Shown: positions 24,938-39,384 of the stretch, piece by piece | Numbering within the stretch: the first letter of the stretch is position 1 | Layout: each line of letters begins with the position of its first letter | Assembly: GCA_030544235.1 (NCBI GenBank) | Contig: CM060474.1 | Location: 3,879,898 to 3,943,897 of the forward strand | Length of the DNA: 64,000 nt | Reading direction: 5' to 3' | Source: Lepturacanthus savala | Lineage: Eukaryota > Chordata > Actinopteri > Scombriformes > Trichiuridae | Position numbers and translations under genes: made by a program | The notes under the pieces: generated by a model | What the model saw: the letters and a program-made list of their open reading frames with translations, nothing else | Told to the model about the DNA's origin: nothing | Databases searched by the model: none

Positions 24938-27900
24938 GGTCAAAACTCCCTGAATAAAAAAGTATTTGGTGAATATCTGAGTACCAAAATGTCGGTATGA
25001 CAAGTGATTGACAGTGTGCAGGAGTTCTTTTTTATTGTGCAAGTGTGGCTTTTGCATCTCCTACACACCTGTCCTCTGCCTAGTTGTGCACAACTTCCTC
25101 TTTTGAACCTATTGTACAAAAAATTGCATATATTAATTAGGTTTATATAGGCCTATATGAAAATAACTATACCCTGGTACATTTCAAAATTCAACACCTA
25201 CAGAGGTTTCATAAGGCACAATGAAACAATTCTATACATAATTTGACATGAATACAAATGGGGAAAATATACATAACTAAGATGTATTATTTTCATATTA
25301 TAGTTTCAACAGATGTTGCCCTTGGCCTATGAACCTGAACACTGATGACAACTGTTTATGTGTTATGAGTGCAACTGCATAATTAATAATAAATATGCAT
25401 CTTTAAAGACAGGCTTATCCTGAAATGTAGTATTAAGTGAAATAATCTTGGCTAATAAGATGACAAATACTTAACTGCATCTCTGGTAAGATGTTATCTA
25501 GCTAGCAACCTGAGGAAGGAAACTCTAGTCTTATCCACCGATTGCTAACATTAACAGTCAACTGACCATCCGTGATGAATTGCATTCAATAATCCATATC
25601 TATATTATTTATATGCACAACAAAGACAAGCCAGCATCAATCACATTCAACACTGTTTACACACTCACTCTGAACATGGCTAATAGGAGCTAACGTTACA
25701 AAGCTTGTTGATGGTGTTTCAGTTTAATGAGTGACCATATTAACATGGATGTAATATAAAACCTGGATAGGGTACTGCCTGCCAGCAGCAGCAGCAGATT
25801 TTCCCAGTGGCCACTCATGGTACTGCAACTAAAAATCCCATACGACCCAAAAAGCGTTTTTCCCATAGACGGCAATAGTAAAAGAGAAGCCTGTAAAACT
25901 GTTGACAGGACACCCCCAACTATAACCCTATTAATTCCTGATGTTTTTATTCCTTATTTTTAAGTCATGTCCATCAGTCAAGTCTAATGACAAGAAAAGC
26001 TCTGGAAATGTCTGATGGTGACATCACACCTGTGTGAGGCAGTATGGATGTGCTATGTCTTGGGAGCGAGGATGTGTCTTTTTTATTTATTAATTTATTT
26101 ACTTATTTTCCATTTTTTTTAATGTGGTCAACAAGTGAATTAAACGACTCAAATGTGAGTTTGTTCGTAATTTACACATTCCCATCACCCCAGGGCATGA
26201 TGGGAGGCCCAGAGCATCATGGGGGTTGATTCTACTGATCAGTCTCTATGGGTTGCATAACGTGGAAATAAAGCCGGGATGTGCCAGAGGAGCAACTTCC
26301 ATTGAAACGAATGGCAGACATCTTTTAGTCTGGTATCGAGCTAGGTTATAGAACCATGGTATTAACTGGTAACGTTTATGGTTGTCATGGTGACAGCAAT
26401 TGTTGAAAAGCCTTATATTGTTTAGACTTACATTAAATTGAAGGTTGAATAGAATATATACATAAAGTGTATTAAAACATTATCTATCTATCACACTATC
26501 TATATATAATAAAATGGCAACTTCAAACTCTGGCGTCTATGTATATTCAACCCAGACCCTTTGCCTGCTGAAGACAGAAAGTAATGCAGCTCTACAACGT
26601 CTCAGGTGTGAAACATCTCTCCATGGGGGGCAGGTCTCCTGCAGAGGACAGGGGCTGCTGCTGGATGTGGGATCAGAGGGCCTTTGTTGACTCCTAGGTA
26701 GGATGGTCCTCAATGACAAATGTTTCACTTAAACTGGGTTTGAGGCTCCATCTAGAATCCCTGGTTGTAAGATTATCTCTTTGCAAAGAAAATAAACTTG
26801 TCGGCTGGCACCATGTCTATATTTCATTCTTCACCAGAGGCAGAAGATTTCAACAGTTTATAAAAGTCTGGTTCTTTCTGTCATTATGGAAAATAAACAG
26901 CGTCACCAGCAAGAAACATTCATAATTAGATATTTAACACAGAAAAGTATGTATTTCAAATTGATTTAATTACAATTAGATGTGTTTAGGAGGACACCTA
27001 CGTGTCCTGGTTGTGTTTCCACTAGGAGCAACCATTCAGACCACCAGTCACCAGACCACCAGGTGGAGACTGGAGAGAGGGCAGCAAGCAGATTCAGCTT
27101 TTTCTTAAACAACTGGCCTATGTTGCATTTGTATTGCTTATACATATTAACATGCTTTTCACATATTTATATGGTTACTAGCACCTATAACTTTTGCGAT
27201 AACGTTTTGGTGCCCCCCATGCACTTAGTGCCCTATGCACTGTGTCTAATGTGCATGTACGTAGCAACAATGCTGCTATAACCCCTAACTAACCATAACT
27301 GTGACCCCTAAGCCTAACTATAACCCCTAACCCTAACTATAACCTTGTGGAGTAAAACTTGTTGGTCTGGTGTTTTTTTCTCTTCGGCCTGGAGCTACTT
27401 TTCTCCGCCCAAACCCAGATGTTTCTGTGACCGGAGGACTGGTTAAATTACGCTGGTTTTACAGAACACAACTTACGGCGTTAAACCCGAACTGTCCCTT
27501 TAAGGGCCAGTGACATCACTCCGTCAGGCAGGAGCAGTGATCCACAGATGCTGATGTTTGACTGATTAGTGAACACGGTGAGTTCTTTGTAGAAGTGATT
27601 GCTAAATGAAGAGCTGCGTATTAATCCTCTCAGACACTCCCCGTGGTTTATGCCATGTTGAAGCAGGAAGTGAGTGATGGCGCTGAGCGCTGGGCAGTTT
27701 GTCTCCTGCCTTAATCATCGCCTCTGTGTCACATGTGTCTTAGTAGCCCAGTCTTCCATCTGAGGGGAAGCGGGATGAAATATGGCGGCTGAGCCTCTCC
27801 ACAGCCCCACTCAGCTGCCACGGAGGTAAGGCGCCTGACAAGCATAAATTATGTTAATAGATTTTAATAAAAAACACTTTATTCCAAAGGTTTTAGTACT

Positions 27901-28328
27901 TTGAAATGTCAAGATGATGTAGTGTGCTACCTGCAGAGAGTTCTGAAGCTTAAGTTAGAGCACTAAAATATTAAACAAGAAATTGTGATCCCTCGTGAGG
28001 ATGGCAGCGCGTGATGAAAAATGGAGAATGCACGAGTGTGTGTCTCCCAGGTGGAGTTCTCTCCATTTATTAATTGATCTGAGGGCTGAATCTAGTCCTC
28101 CATTATGGCTGCTATAATGAAGATGATATGAAACAGATTTGGGAACATTTTAATGAAAGAATTCTCTGTAATTTACAATCAGGCTCTTATTGTTATCTAC
28201 AAACAGCCAAACTGTAATTAAGTAAGAAATTGGGCTTTTGTGTTAAAGTTGGTGATTAGTAATGATGGACTATTGAAAGGAGGAGTTATCAGAAAATTAT
28301 TCTTATGAATACAAACACGCACACACAT

Positions 28329-28330
<2 letters not shown>
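24938..28330. other. No gene recognised; telomere-like repeat and conserved-looking stretch
   Basis: Contains a second degenerate telomere-like tract (27280-27345: CCCTAACTAACC, CCCTAACCCTAACTATAACC) and a complex stretch at 27540-27830 that could be regulatory. No exon could be supported. Confidence 0.35.
27280..27345. repeat. Degenerate telomere-like repeat
   Basis: CCCTAA/CTATAAC words like those at 23440-23540. Confidence 0.75.

Positions 28331-28371
<41 letters not shown>
28331..28371. repeat. (CA)n microsatellite
   Basis: A CA run ending at the left border of a MITE. CA-rich sequence resumes at the right border. Confidence 0.95.
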
Positions 28372-28374
<3 letters not shown>

Positions 28375-28776
28375 AGGTCTTCATGGGTCCAAAATTATAG
28401 ACTGAAGACTGAAAATTCTTAACGGTGCTTCCCTGATCAAACTAGATCCAATTCAACTACAAAAGTAAATTATGAGAAACTGATTTTGCCAGAAAAATGA
28501 TAAACTTTACCAGATGTCTATAGAAACTAGACAGACCTGATGAATTCTGATTGGCCTAAATATGTGTAAATATAGTCTGGATACTGTCCTTTAATTTGCA
28601 ACACAGAGAAAACAATGAATTTTCAACATAGACTCAGCAGGAAATGAACCATTGCTTCAAACCTGTTGTCAGGTATAAATATACAAAGACCTGAGGAATT
28701 AGTCCGGACCGGCTCCCCATGGATATTAAAGAAATGAACCCTGGATCTTGGGTATTTGGACCCGTGAAGACTTCCA
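28372..28776. mobile_element. hAT-like MITE, about 405 bp, inserted in a CA tract
   Basis: The left end AGAGGTCTTCATGGGTCCA and the right end, inverted GGAAGTCTTCACGGGTCCA, agree at 18 of 21 positions. Flanks ACACACAC and CCACACAC fit an 8-bp duplication but are uninformative in CA-rich DNA. There is no transposase. Confidence 0.65.
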
Positions 28777-28814
28777 CCACACACATACACTACCACACGC
28801 ACACACACAGTGGA

Positions 28815-29510
28815 GAGTTAATGATGGTGAGACTGTAAATTATCCACTGCTGCTGGTTTATTGAACAGCTCCATTGTTACCATGACAGACTGTCAATTGA
28901 TTGGTTATTGGTGTTTCCACCACTTCCCTGGTTCAGAGGATCCAGGCTGACAGAGACACAGCTGAGCATGAGGAGAGCGAAGGACATGAGTCAACACAGG
29001 AAGCACTTTATGATGTGATATTAGAATAAAACTATATGAACATATAGTTAACCGTTAATAAGTTTATTTATAGTTAAGTATTAATAAGTATAAAGATAAC
29101 ATAGGTTTTCTTCTTAATAAAGTAATAAAACAGTGTTTAATTTGTTAATTTGTTTTAATTTGTTAATCTCAATAAAAGTGTTTGTAATGCTGTTATGAAG
29201 AATTCTAGTTATTACTATTCTTAAATGTCTATAAACTCTTCTTCTTCTTAGAAATGTCTTATATTCTTAATCATAAATGTAATGTATAGCATTATTACTA
29301 ATGCATAATAAATAATAAGCACCTTGTGAACATGAAATAGAAAAAGAGAATCAGGAGTTGGGGGAGTAAAGATGGGTCCTCAACCACTGTTCAATTACAG
29401 CATGTAAGAGGTTAATCAATAACATTTAAATTGCTTATGGTAATCGCCTGCAGTATAATCACTGGGATCAGCATAATCTGCTGACCCCAGAAATGCTCAG
29501 AAGGTCCCAG
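28815..29510. other. No gene recognised; AT-rich DNA before the satellite array
   Basis: TTAATAAGT-rich sequence, then a less biased stretch at about 29340-29510. Nothing identifiable. Confidence 0.45.
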
Positions 29511-29511
29511 T

Positions 29512-32500
29512 TACACCACATTCATCCACATCTAGCTACACCACACTCAGCTACACCTAGCTACACCACATTCATCCACACCTAGCTACACCACACTCAG
29601 CTACACCTAGCTACACCACATTCATCCACACCTAGCTACACCACACTCAGCTACACCTAGCTACACCACATTCATCCACACCTAGCTACACCACATTCAT
29701 CCACACCTAGCTATACCACACTCAGCCACACCTAGCTACACCACATTCAGCCACACCTAGCTACACCACATTCAGCCACACCTAGCTACACCACACTCAG
29801 CCACACCTAGCTATACCACACTCAGTCACGCTTAGCAATACCAGTGTGGTATAGCCACACCTAGCTATACCACACTCAGCCACACCTAGCTATACCACAC
29901 TCAGCCACACCTAGCTACACCACATTCAGCCATACCTAGCTACACCACACTCAGCCACACCTAGCTATACCACACTCAGTCACGCTTAGCAATACCAGTG
30001 TGGTATAGCCACACCTAGCTATACCACACTCAGCCACACCTAGCTATACCACACTCAGCCACACCTAGCTACACCACATTCAGCCATACCTAGCTACACC
30101 ACACTCAGCCACACCTAGCTATACCACACTCAGTCACGCTTAGCAATACCAGTGTGGTATAGCCACACCTAGCTATACCACACTCAGCCACACCTAGCTA
30201 TTCCACACTCAGCCACACCTAGCTATACCACACTCAGCCACGCTTAGCAATACCACACTCAGCCACACCTAGCTATACCACACTCAGCCACGCTTAGCAA
30301 TACCACACTCAGCTACACCACACTCAGCCACACCTAGCTATACCACACTCAGCCACACCTAGCTATACCACTCTCAGCCACGCTTAGCTATACCACACAC
30401 AGCCACACCTACCTACACCACACTCAGCTACACCTAGCTACACCACACTCAGCTACACCTAGCTATACCACACTCAGCCACACCTAGCTATACCACACTC
30501 AGCCACACCTAGCTACACCACACTCAGCCACACCTAGCTACACCATACTCAGCCACACCTAGCTATACCACACTCAGCCACACCTAGCTACACCACACTC
30601 AGCTACACCTAGCTATACCACACTCAGCCACACCTAGCTATACCACAATCAGCCACACCTAGCTACATCACACTCAGCCACACCTAGCTATACCACACTC
30701 AGCCACGCTTAGCAATACCACACTCAGCCACACCTAGCTATACCACACTCAGCCACACCTAGCTATACCACACTCAGCCACACCTAGCTACATCACACTC
30801 AGCCACACCTAGCTATACCACACTCAGCCACACCTAGCTATACCACACTCAGCCACACCTAGCTACACCACACTCAGCTACACCTAGCTATACCACACTC
30901 AGCCACACCTATCTATACCACACTCAGCCACACTTAGCAATACCACACTCAGCCACACCTAGCTACACCACACTCAGCCACACCTAGCTACATCACACTC
31001 AGCCACACCTAGCTACATCACACTCAGGCACACCTAGCTATACCACACTCAGCCACGCTTAGCAATACCACACTCAGCCACACCTAGTTATACCACACTC
31101 AGCCACACCTAGCTATACCACACTCAGCCACGCTTAGCAATACCACATTCATCCACACCTAGCTACACCACACTCAGCTACACCTAGCTACACCACATTC
31201 ATCCACACCTAGCTACACCACATTCATCCACACCTAGCTATACCACACTCAGCCACACCTAGCTACACCACATTCAGCCACACCTAGCTACACCACACTC
31301 AGCCACACCTAGCTATACCACACTCAGTCACGCTTAGCAATACCAGTGTGGTATAGCCACACCTAGCTATACCACACTCAGCCACACCTAGCTATACCAC
31401 ACTCAGCCACACCTAGCTACACCACATTCAGCCATACCTAGCTACACCACACTCAGCCACACCTAGCTATACCACACTCAGTCACGCTTAGCAATACCAG
31501 TGTGGTATAGCCACACCTAGCTATACCACACTCAGCCACACCTAGCTATACCACACTCAGCCACACCTAGCTACACCACATTCAGCCATACCTAGCTACA
31601 CCACACTCAGCCACACCTAGCTATACCACACTCAGTCACGCTTAGCAATACCAGTGTGGTATAGCCACACCTAGCTATACCACACTCAGCCACACCTAGC
31701 TATTCCACACTCAGCCACACCTAGCTATACCACACTCAGCCACGCTTAGCAATACCACACTCAGCCACACCTAGCTATACCACACTCAGCCACGCTTAGC
31801 AATACCACACTCAGCTACACCACACTCAGCCACACCTAGCTATACCACACTCAGCCACACCTAGCTATACCACTCTCAGCCACGCTTAGCTATACCACAC
31901 ACAGCCACACCTACCTACACCACACTCAGCTACACCTAGCTACACCACACTCAGCTACACCTAGCTATACCACACTCAGCCACACCTAGCTATACCACAC
32001 TCAGCCACACCTAGCTACACCACACTCAGCCACACCTAGCTACACCATACTCAGCCACACCTAGCTATACCACACTCAGCCACACCTAGCTACACCACAC
32101 TCAGCTACACCTAGCTATACCACACTCAGCCACACCTAGCTATACCACAATCAGCCACACCTAGCTACATCACACTCAGCCACACCTAGCTATACCACAC
32201 TCAGCCACGCTTAGCAATACCACACTCAGCCACACCTAGCTATACCACACTCAGCCACACCTAGCTATACCACACTCAGCCACACCTAGCTACATCACAC
32301 TCAGCCACACCTAGCTATACCACACTCAGCCACACCTAGCTATACCACACTCAGCCACACCTAGCTACACCACACTCAGCTACACCTAGCTATACCACAC
32401 TCAGCCACACCTATCTATACCACACTCAGCCACACTTAGCAATACCACACTCAGCCACACCTAGCTACACCACACTCAGCCACACCTAGCTACATCACAC

Positions 32501-35500
32501 TCAGCCACACCTAGCTACATCACACTCAGGCACACCTAGCTATACCACACTCAGCCACGCTTAGCAATACCACACTCAGCCACACCTAGTTATACCACAC
32601 TCAGCCACACCTAGCTATACCACACTCAGCCACGCTTAGCAATACCACACTCAGCCACACCTAGTTATACCACACTCAGCCACACCTAGCTATACCACAC
32701 TCAGCCACACCTAGCTACACCACCCTCAGCCACACCTAGCTATACCACACTCAGCCACACCTAGTTATACCACACTCAGCCACACCTAGCTATACCACAC
32801 TCAGCCACACCTAGCTACACCACACTCAGCCACACCTAGCTACACCACCCTCAGCCACACCTAGCTATACCACACTCAGCCACACTTAGCAATACCACAC
32901 TCAGCCACACCTAGTTATACCACACTCAGCCACACCTAGCTATACCACACTCAGCCACACTTAGTTATACCACACTCAGCCACACCTAGCTATACCACCC
33001 TCAGCCACACCTAGCTATACCACACTCAGCCACACCTAGCTACATCACACTCAGCCACACCTAGTTATACCACACTCAGCCACACCTAGTTATACCACAC
33101 TCAGCCACACCTAGCTATACCACACTCAGCCACACCTAGCTACACCACCCTCAGCCACACCTAGCTATACCACACTCAGCCACACTTAGTTATACCACAC
33201 TCAGCCACACCTAGCTATACCACCCTCAGCCACACCTAGCTATACCACACTCAGCCACACCTAGCTACATCACACTCAGCCACACCTAGTTATACCACAC
33301 TCAGCCACACCTAGCTATACCACACTCAGCCACACCTAGTTATACCACACTCAGCCACACCTAGCTACACCACCCTCAGCCACACCTAGCTATACCACAC
33401 TCAGCCACACCTAGCTATACCACCCTCAGCCACGCCTAGCTATACCACACTCAGCCACGCTTAGCAATACCACACTCAGCCACACCTAGCTACACCACCC
33501 TCAGCCACACCTGGCTATACCACACTCAGCCACACCTAGCTATACCACACTCAGCCACACTTAGCAATACCACACTCAGCCACACCTAGCTATACCACAC
33601 TCAGCCACACCTAGCTGCATCACACTCAGCCACACCTAGCTATACCACACTCAGCCACGCTTAGCAATACCACACTCAGCCACACCTAGCTACACCACAC
33701 TCAGCCACACCTAGCTACACCATACTCAGCCACACCTAGCTATACCACACTCAGCCACACCTAGCTACACCACACTCAGCTACACCTAGCTATACCACAC
33801 TCAGCCACACCTAGCTATACCACAATCAGCCACACCTAGCTACATCACACTCAGCCACACCTAGCTATACCACACTCAGCCACGCTTAGCAATACCACAC
33901 TCAGCCACACCTAGCTATACCACACTCAGCCACACCTAGCTATACCACACTCAGCCACACCTAGCTACATCACACTCAGCCACACCTAGCTATACCACAC
34001 TCAGCCACACCTAGCTACACCACACTCAGCTACACCTAGCTATACCACACTCAGCCACACCTATCTATACCACACTCAGCCACACTTAGCAATACCACAC
34101 TCAGCCACACCTAGCTATACCACACTCAGCCACACCTAGCTACATCACACTCAGCCACACCTAGCTACATCACACTCAGGCACACCTAGCTATACCACAC
34201 TCAGCCACGCTTAGCAATACCACACTCAGCCACACCTAGTTATACCACACTCAGCCACACCTAGCTATACCACACTCAGCCACACCTAGCTACACCACCC
34301 TCAGCCACACCTAGCTATACCACACTCAGCCACACCTAGTTATACCACACTCAGCCACACCTAGCTATACCACACTCAGCCACACCTAGCTACACCACAC
34401 TCAGCCACACCTAGCTACACCACCCTCAGCCACACCTAGCTATACCACACTCAGCCACACTTAGCAATACCACACTCAGCCACACCTAGTTATACCACAC
34501 TCAGCCACACCTAGCTATACCACACTCAGCCACACTTAGTTATACCACACTCAGCCACACCTAGCTATACCACCCTCAGCCACACCTAGCTATACCACAC
34601 TCAGCCACACCTAGCTACATCACACTCAGCCACACCTAGTTATACCACACTCAGCCACACCTAGTTATACCACACTCAGCCACACCTAGCTATACCACAC
34701 TCAGCCACACCTAGCTACACCACCCTCAGCCACACCTAGCTATACCACACTCAGCCACACTTAGTTATACCACACTCAGCCACACCTAGCTATACCACCC
34801 TCAGCCACACCTAGCTATACCACACTCAGCCACACCTAGCTACATCACACTCAGCCACACCTAGTTATACCACACTCAGCCACACCTAGCTATACCACAC
34901 TCAGCCACACCTAGTTATACCACACTCAGCCACACCTAGCTACACCACCCTCAGCCACACCTAGCTATACCACACTCAGCCACACCTAGCTATACCACCC
35001 TCAGCCACACCTAGCTATACCACACTCAGCCACGCTTAGCAATACCACACTCAGCCACACCTAGCTATACCACCCTCAGCCACACCTAGCTACACCAGCC
35101 TCAGCCACACCTAGCTATACCACACTCAGCCACACTTAGTTATACCACACTCAGCCACACCTAGCTATACCACCCTCAGCCACACCTAGCTATACCACAC
35201 TCAGCCACACCTAGCTACATCACACTCAGCCACACCTAGTTATACCACACTCAGCCACACCTAGCTACACCACCCTCAGCCACACCTAGCTATACCACCC
35301 TCAGCCACACCTAGCTATACCACACTCAGCCACACCTAGCTACATCACACTCAGCCACACCTAGCTATACCACACTCAGCCACGCTAAGCAATACCACAC
35401 TCAGCCACACCTAGTTATACCACACTCAGCCACACCTAGCTACACCACCCTCAGCCACACCTAGCTATACCACACTCAGCCACACCTAGCTATACCACAC

Positions 35501-38500
35501 TCAGCCACACTTAGCAATACCACACTCAGCCACACCTAGCTATACCACACTCAGCCACACCTAGCTGCATCACACTCAGCCACACCTAGCTATACCACAC
35601 TCAGCCACGCTTAGCAATACCACACTCAGCCACACCTAGTTATACCACACTCAGCCACACCTAGCTATACCACACTCAGCCACACCTAGCTACACCACCC
35701 TCAGCCACACCTAGCTATACCACACTCAGCCACACCTAGTTATACCACACTCAGCCACACCTAGCTATACCACACTCAGCCACACCTAGCTACACCACAC
35801 TCAGCTACACCTAGCTATACCACACTCAGCTACATATAGCTACACCACACTCAGCCACACCTAGCTATACCACACTTAGCCACACTTAGCAATACCACAC
35901 TCAGCCACACCTAGCTATACCACACTCAGCCACACCTAGCTATACCACACTCAGCCACGCTTAGCAATACCACACTCAGCCACACCTAGTTATACCACAC
36001 TCAGCCACACCTAGCTATACCACACTCAGCCACACCTAGCTATACCACACTCAGCCACACTTAGCAATACCACACTCAGCCACACCTAGTTATACCACAC
36101 TCAGCCACACCTAGCTATACCACACTCAGCCACACCTAGCTACACCACCCTCAGCCACACCTAGCTATACCACACTCAGCCACACTTAGTTATACCACAC
36201 TCAGCCACACCTAGCTATACCACACTCAGCCACACCTAGCTACACCACCCTCAGCCACACCTAGCTATACCACACTCAGCCACACTTAGCAATACCACAC
36301 TCAGCCACACCTAGTTATACCACACTCAGCCACACCTAGCTATACCACACTCAGCCACACCTAGCTACACCACCCTCAGCCACACCTAGCTATACCACAC
36401 TCAGCCACACTTAGTTATACCACACTCAGCCACGCTTAGCAATACCACACTCAGCCACACCTAGTTATACCACACTCAGCCACACCTAGCTATACCACAC
36501 TCAGTCACGCTTAGCAATACCAGTGTGGTATAGCCACACCTAGCTATACCACACTCAGCCACACCTAGCTATACCACACTCAGCCACACCTAGCTACACC
36601 ACATTCAGCCACACCTAGCTACACCACACTCAGCCACACCTAGCTATACCACACTCAGCCACACCTAGCTATACCACACTCAGCCACGCTTAGCAATACC
36701 ACACTCAGCTACACCACACTCAGCCACACCTAGCTATACCACACTCAGCCACACCTAGCTATACCACTCTCAGCCACGCTTAGCTATACCACACTCAGCC
36801 ACACCTAGCTACATCACACTCAGCCACACCTAGTTATACCACACTCAGCCACACCTAGCTACACCACCCTCAGCCACACCTAGCTATACCACCCTCAGCC
36901 ACACCTAGCTATACCACACTCAGCCACACCTAGCTACATCACACTCAGCCACACCTAGCTATACCACCCTCAGCCACACCTAGCTATACCACACTCAGCC
37001 ACGCTAAGCAATACCACACTCAGCCACACCTAGTTATACCACACTCAGCCACACCTAGCTACACCACCCTCAGCCACACCTAGCTATACCACACTCAGCC
37101 ACACCTAGCTATACCACACTCAGCCACACTTAGCAATACCACACTCAGCCACACCTAGCTATACCACACTCAGCCACACCTAGCTGCATCACACTCAGCC
37201 ACACCTAGCTATACCACACTCAGCCACGCTTAGCAATACCACACTCAGCCACACCTAGTTATACCACACTCAGCCACACCTAGCTATACCACACTCAGCC
37301 ACACCTAGCTACACCACCCTCAGCCACACCTAGCTATACCACACTCAGCCACACCTAGTTATACCACACTCAGCCACACCTAGCTATACCACACTCAGCC
37401 ACACCTAGCTACACCACACTCAGCTACACCTAGCTATACCACACTCAGCTACATATAGCTACACCACACTCAGCCACACCTAGCTATACCACACTCAGCC
37501 ACACTTAGCAATACCACACTCAGCCACACCTAGCTATACCACACTCAGCCACGCCTAGCTATACCACACTCAGCCACGCTTAGCAATACCACACTCAGCC
37601 ACACCTAGTTATACCACACTCAGCCACACCTAGCTATACCACACTCAGCCACACCTAGCTACACCACCCTCAGCCACACCTAGCTATACCACACTCAGCC
37701 ACACCTAGCTATACCACACTCAGCCACACTTAGCAATACCACACTCAGCCACACCTAGTTATACCACACTCAGCCACACCTAGCTACACCACCCTCAGCC
37801 ACACCTAGCTATACCACACTCAGCCACACCTAGCTATACCACACTCAGCCACACTTAGTTATACCACACTCAGCCACACCTAGCTATACCACACTCAGCC
37901 ACACCTAGCTACATCACACTCAGCCACACCTAGCTATACCACACTCAGCCACGCTTAGCAATACCACACTCAGCCACACCTAGTTATACCACACTCAGCC
38001 ACACCTAGCTATACCACACTCAGCCACACCTAGCTATACCACACTCAGCCACACCTAGCTACACCACCCTCAGCCACACCTAGCTATACCACACTCAGCC
38101 ACACTTAGCAATACCACACTCAGCCACACCTAGCTATACCACACTCAGCCACACCTAGCTACATCACACTCAGCCACACCTAGCTATACCACACTCAGCC
38201 ACACCTAGCTATACCACACTCAGCCACACCTAGCTATACCACACTCAGCCACACTTAGCAATACCACACTCAGCCACACCTAGCTATACCACACTCAGCC
38301 ACACCTAGCTACATCACACTCAGCCACACCTAGCTATACCACACTCAGCCACACCTAGTTATACCACACTCAGCCACACCTAGCTACACCACACTCAGCC
38401 ACACCTAGCTATACCACACTCAGCCACACCTAGCTACACCACCCTCAGCCACACCTAGCTATACCACACTCAGCCACACCTAGCTATACCACACTCAGCC

Positions 38501-38514
38501 ATGCTCAGTCATGC
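29512..38514. repeat. 9-kb satellite-like array of a 25-bp unit with higher-order structure
   Basis: About 360 head-to-tail copies of a 25-bp unit whose two conserved parts are CACACCTAGCTA and CCACACTCAG. Variant classes include GCTTAGCAAT, CTAGTTATACC, CTACATCACAC and CCACCCTCAG. Variant order is itself repeated: landmarks recur at exactly 1502 bp (29841/31343; 30149/31651; 30645/32147), then 1675 bp (32147/33822) and 1619 bp (35381/37000; 35831/37450). The left edge uses a CCACATTCATC variant. The unit carries TAG on both strands and is not a multiple of 3, so no frame stays open. The array is AC-rich on the plus strand, and no other sequence interrupts it. Confidence 0.97.
29841..29879. 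repeat. Hairpin-forming variant within the array (first of seven)
   Basis: GTGTGGTATAG, a 10-nt spacer CCACACCTAG, then CTATACCACAC: an 11-bp perfect stem made by a short reversed piece of the unit. The same block begins at 29841, 29995, 30149, 31343, 31497, 31651 and 36520. The first two triplets are spaced exactly 154 bp. Confidence 0.93.
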
Positions 38515-38591
38515 TGTTGGAGCCTGTTGCATCTGTTATCATGTGCATTCGTGGCCTTAACCCACTCCCAGACTTTTGATGGATGAAGCTG

Positions 38592-38620
<29 letters not shown>
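38592..38620. repeat. (CA)n microsatellite
   Basis: A short CA run just right of the satellite array. Confidence 0.95.
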
Positions 38621-38624
<4 letters not shown>

Positions 38625-38629
38625 TAAAA

Positions 38630-39190
38630 AACACACACAGGCACATACTTCTACCTATTCATTAAATTTCCAGGACTGAGTGTGTTGTAAGATATAAATA
38701 TCCGGCTCACCTCAGCGTCGTGGTGCAGCATGGCTTTGAAGTTGAGCCTAATTAAGCAGTGGCACAGTTAACCAGCTGAACAATAAGGTACGGGGCAAAT
38801 CTCAGGCGTGTGGATGACAGTTAATGAAACACTACACACAGTAAAAGTGAACAGACGCACAGAAGCAGCCGGTCCAGGATCTGATCAGGCTGTCAGCAGA
38901 ACACACAGACTCAAGCACTCGCTGCCGACCCATCTCCTATACAACACGTTGCACTGCTCATCATTTGCTTTGCCAAATGTGTCTTGTTGGAAATGTTGTT
39001 GCTGCCAGTACATGTGACATAGGTTCATTGACTGCAGAGTCTGAAAAGACATCCTGCAGCTTCATGATCATTATATTCTCAGGTCTGAGCTACTGGGTTA
39101 AGGGAGAAAGCGCAGCATGGTAAATGTGTGATATCAGTGTTTTCAGCCTCACAGGTATGGGTTAAAGTTCTAATGGAAGATTCAGAAAAC
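38630..39190. other. No gene recognised
   Basis: Non-repetitive sequence between the satellite array and a minisatellite. The 69-codon frame at 38808-39017 shows no motif. Confidence 0.4.
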
Positions 39191-39224
39191 TGTTAACATC
39201 TAACACCTCCATCTTTGTACTTTA

Positions 39225-39375
39225 TTATTCTACTATAACACTGGAACATTTTACTGTCACATCAGACCATTTTACTTTACTGTAATGTTGGAATATTTTT
39301 TTGTAACTTTTTGTAACAGAACATTTTTACTCCAACATTAGCACATTTTACTCTAACATCAGAACCACTTTACAT
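39225..39375. repeat. Degenerate ~20-bp minisatellite (ACATCAGAACATTTTACTG-like), left part
   Basis: Repeats such as ACATTTTACTGTCACATCAG and ACATTTTACTCTAACATCAG. It is split from its right part (40726-41070) by a LINE insertion. Confidence 0.85.
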
Positions 39376-39384
39376 GAACGAATA

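Noticed and set aside
29512..38514. Direct-repeat array resembling a CRISPR locus or a repetitive protein gene
   Set aside because: Units are contiguous with no spacers, the context is vertebrate, and the 25-bp period with TAG on both strands closes every frame.
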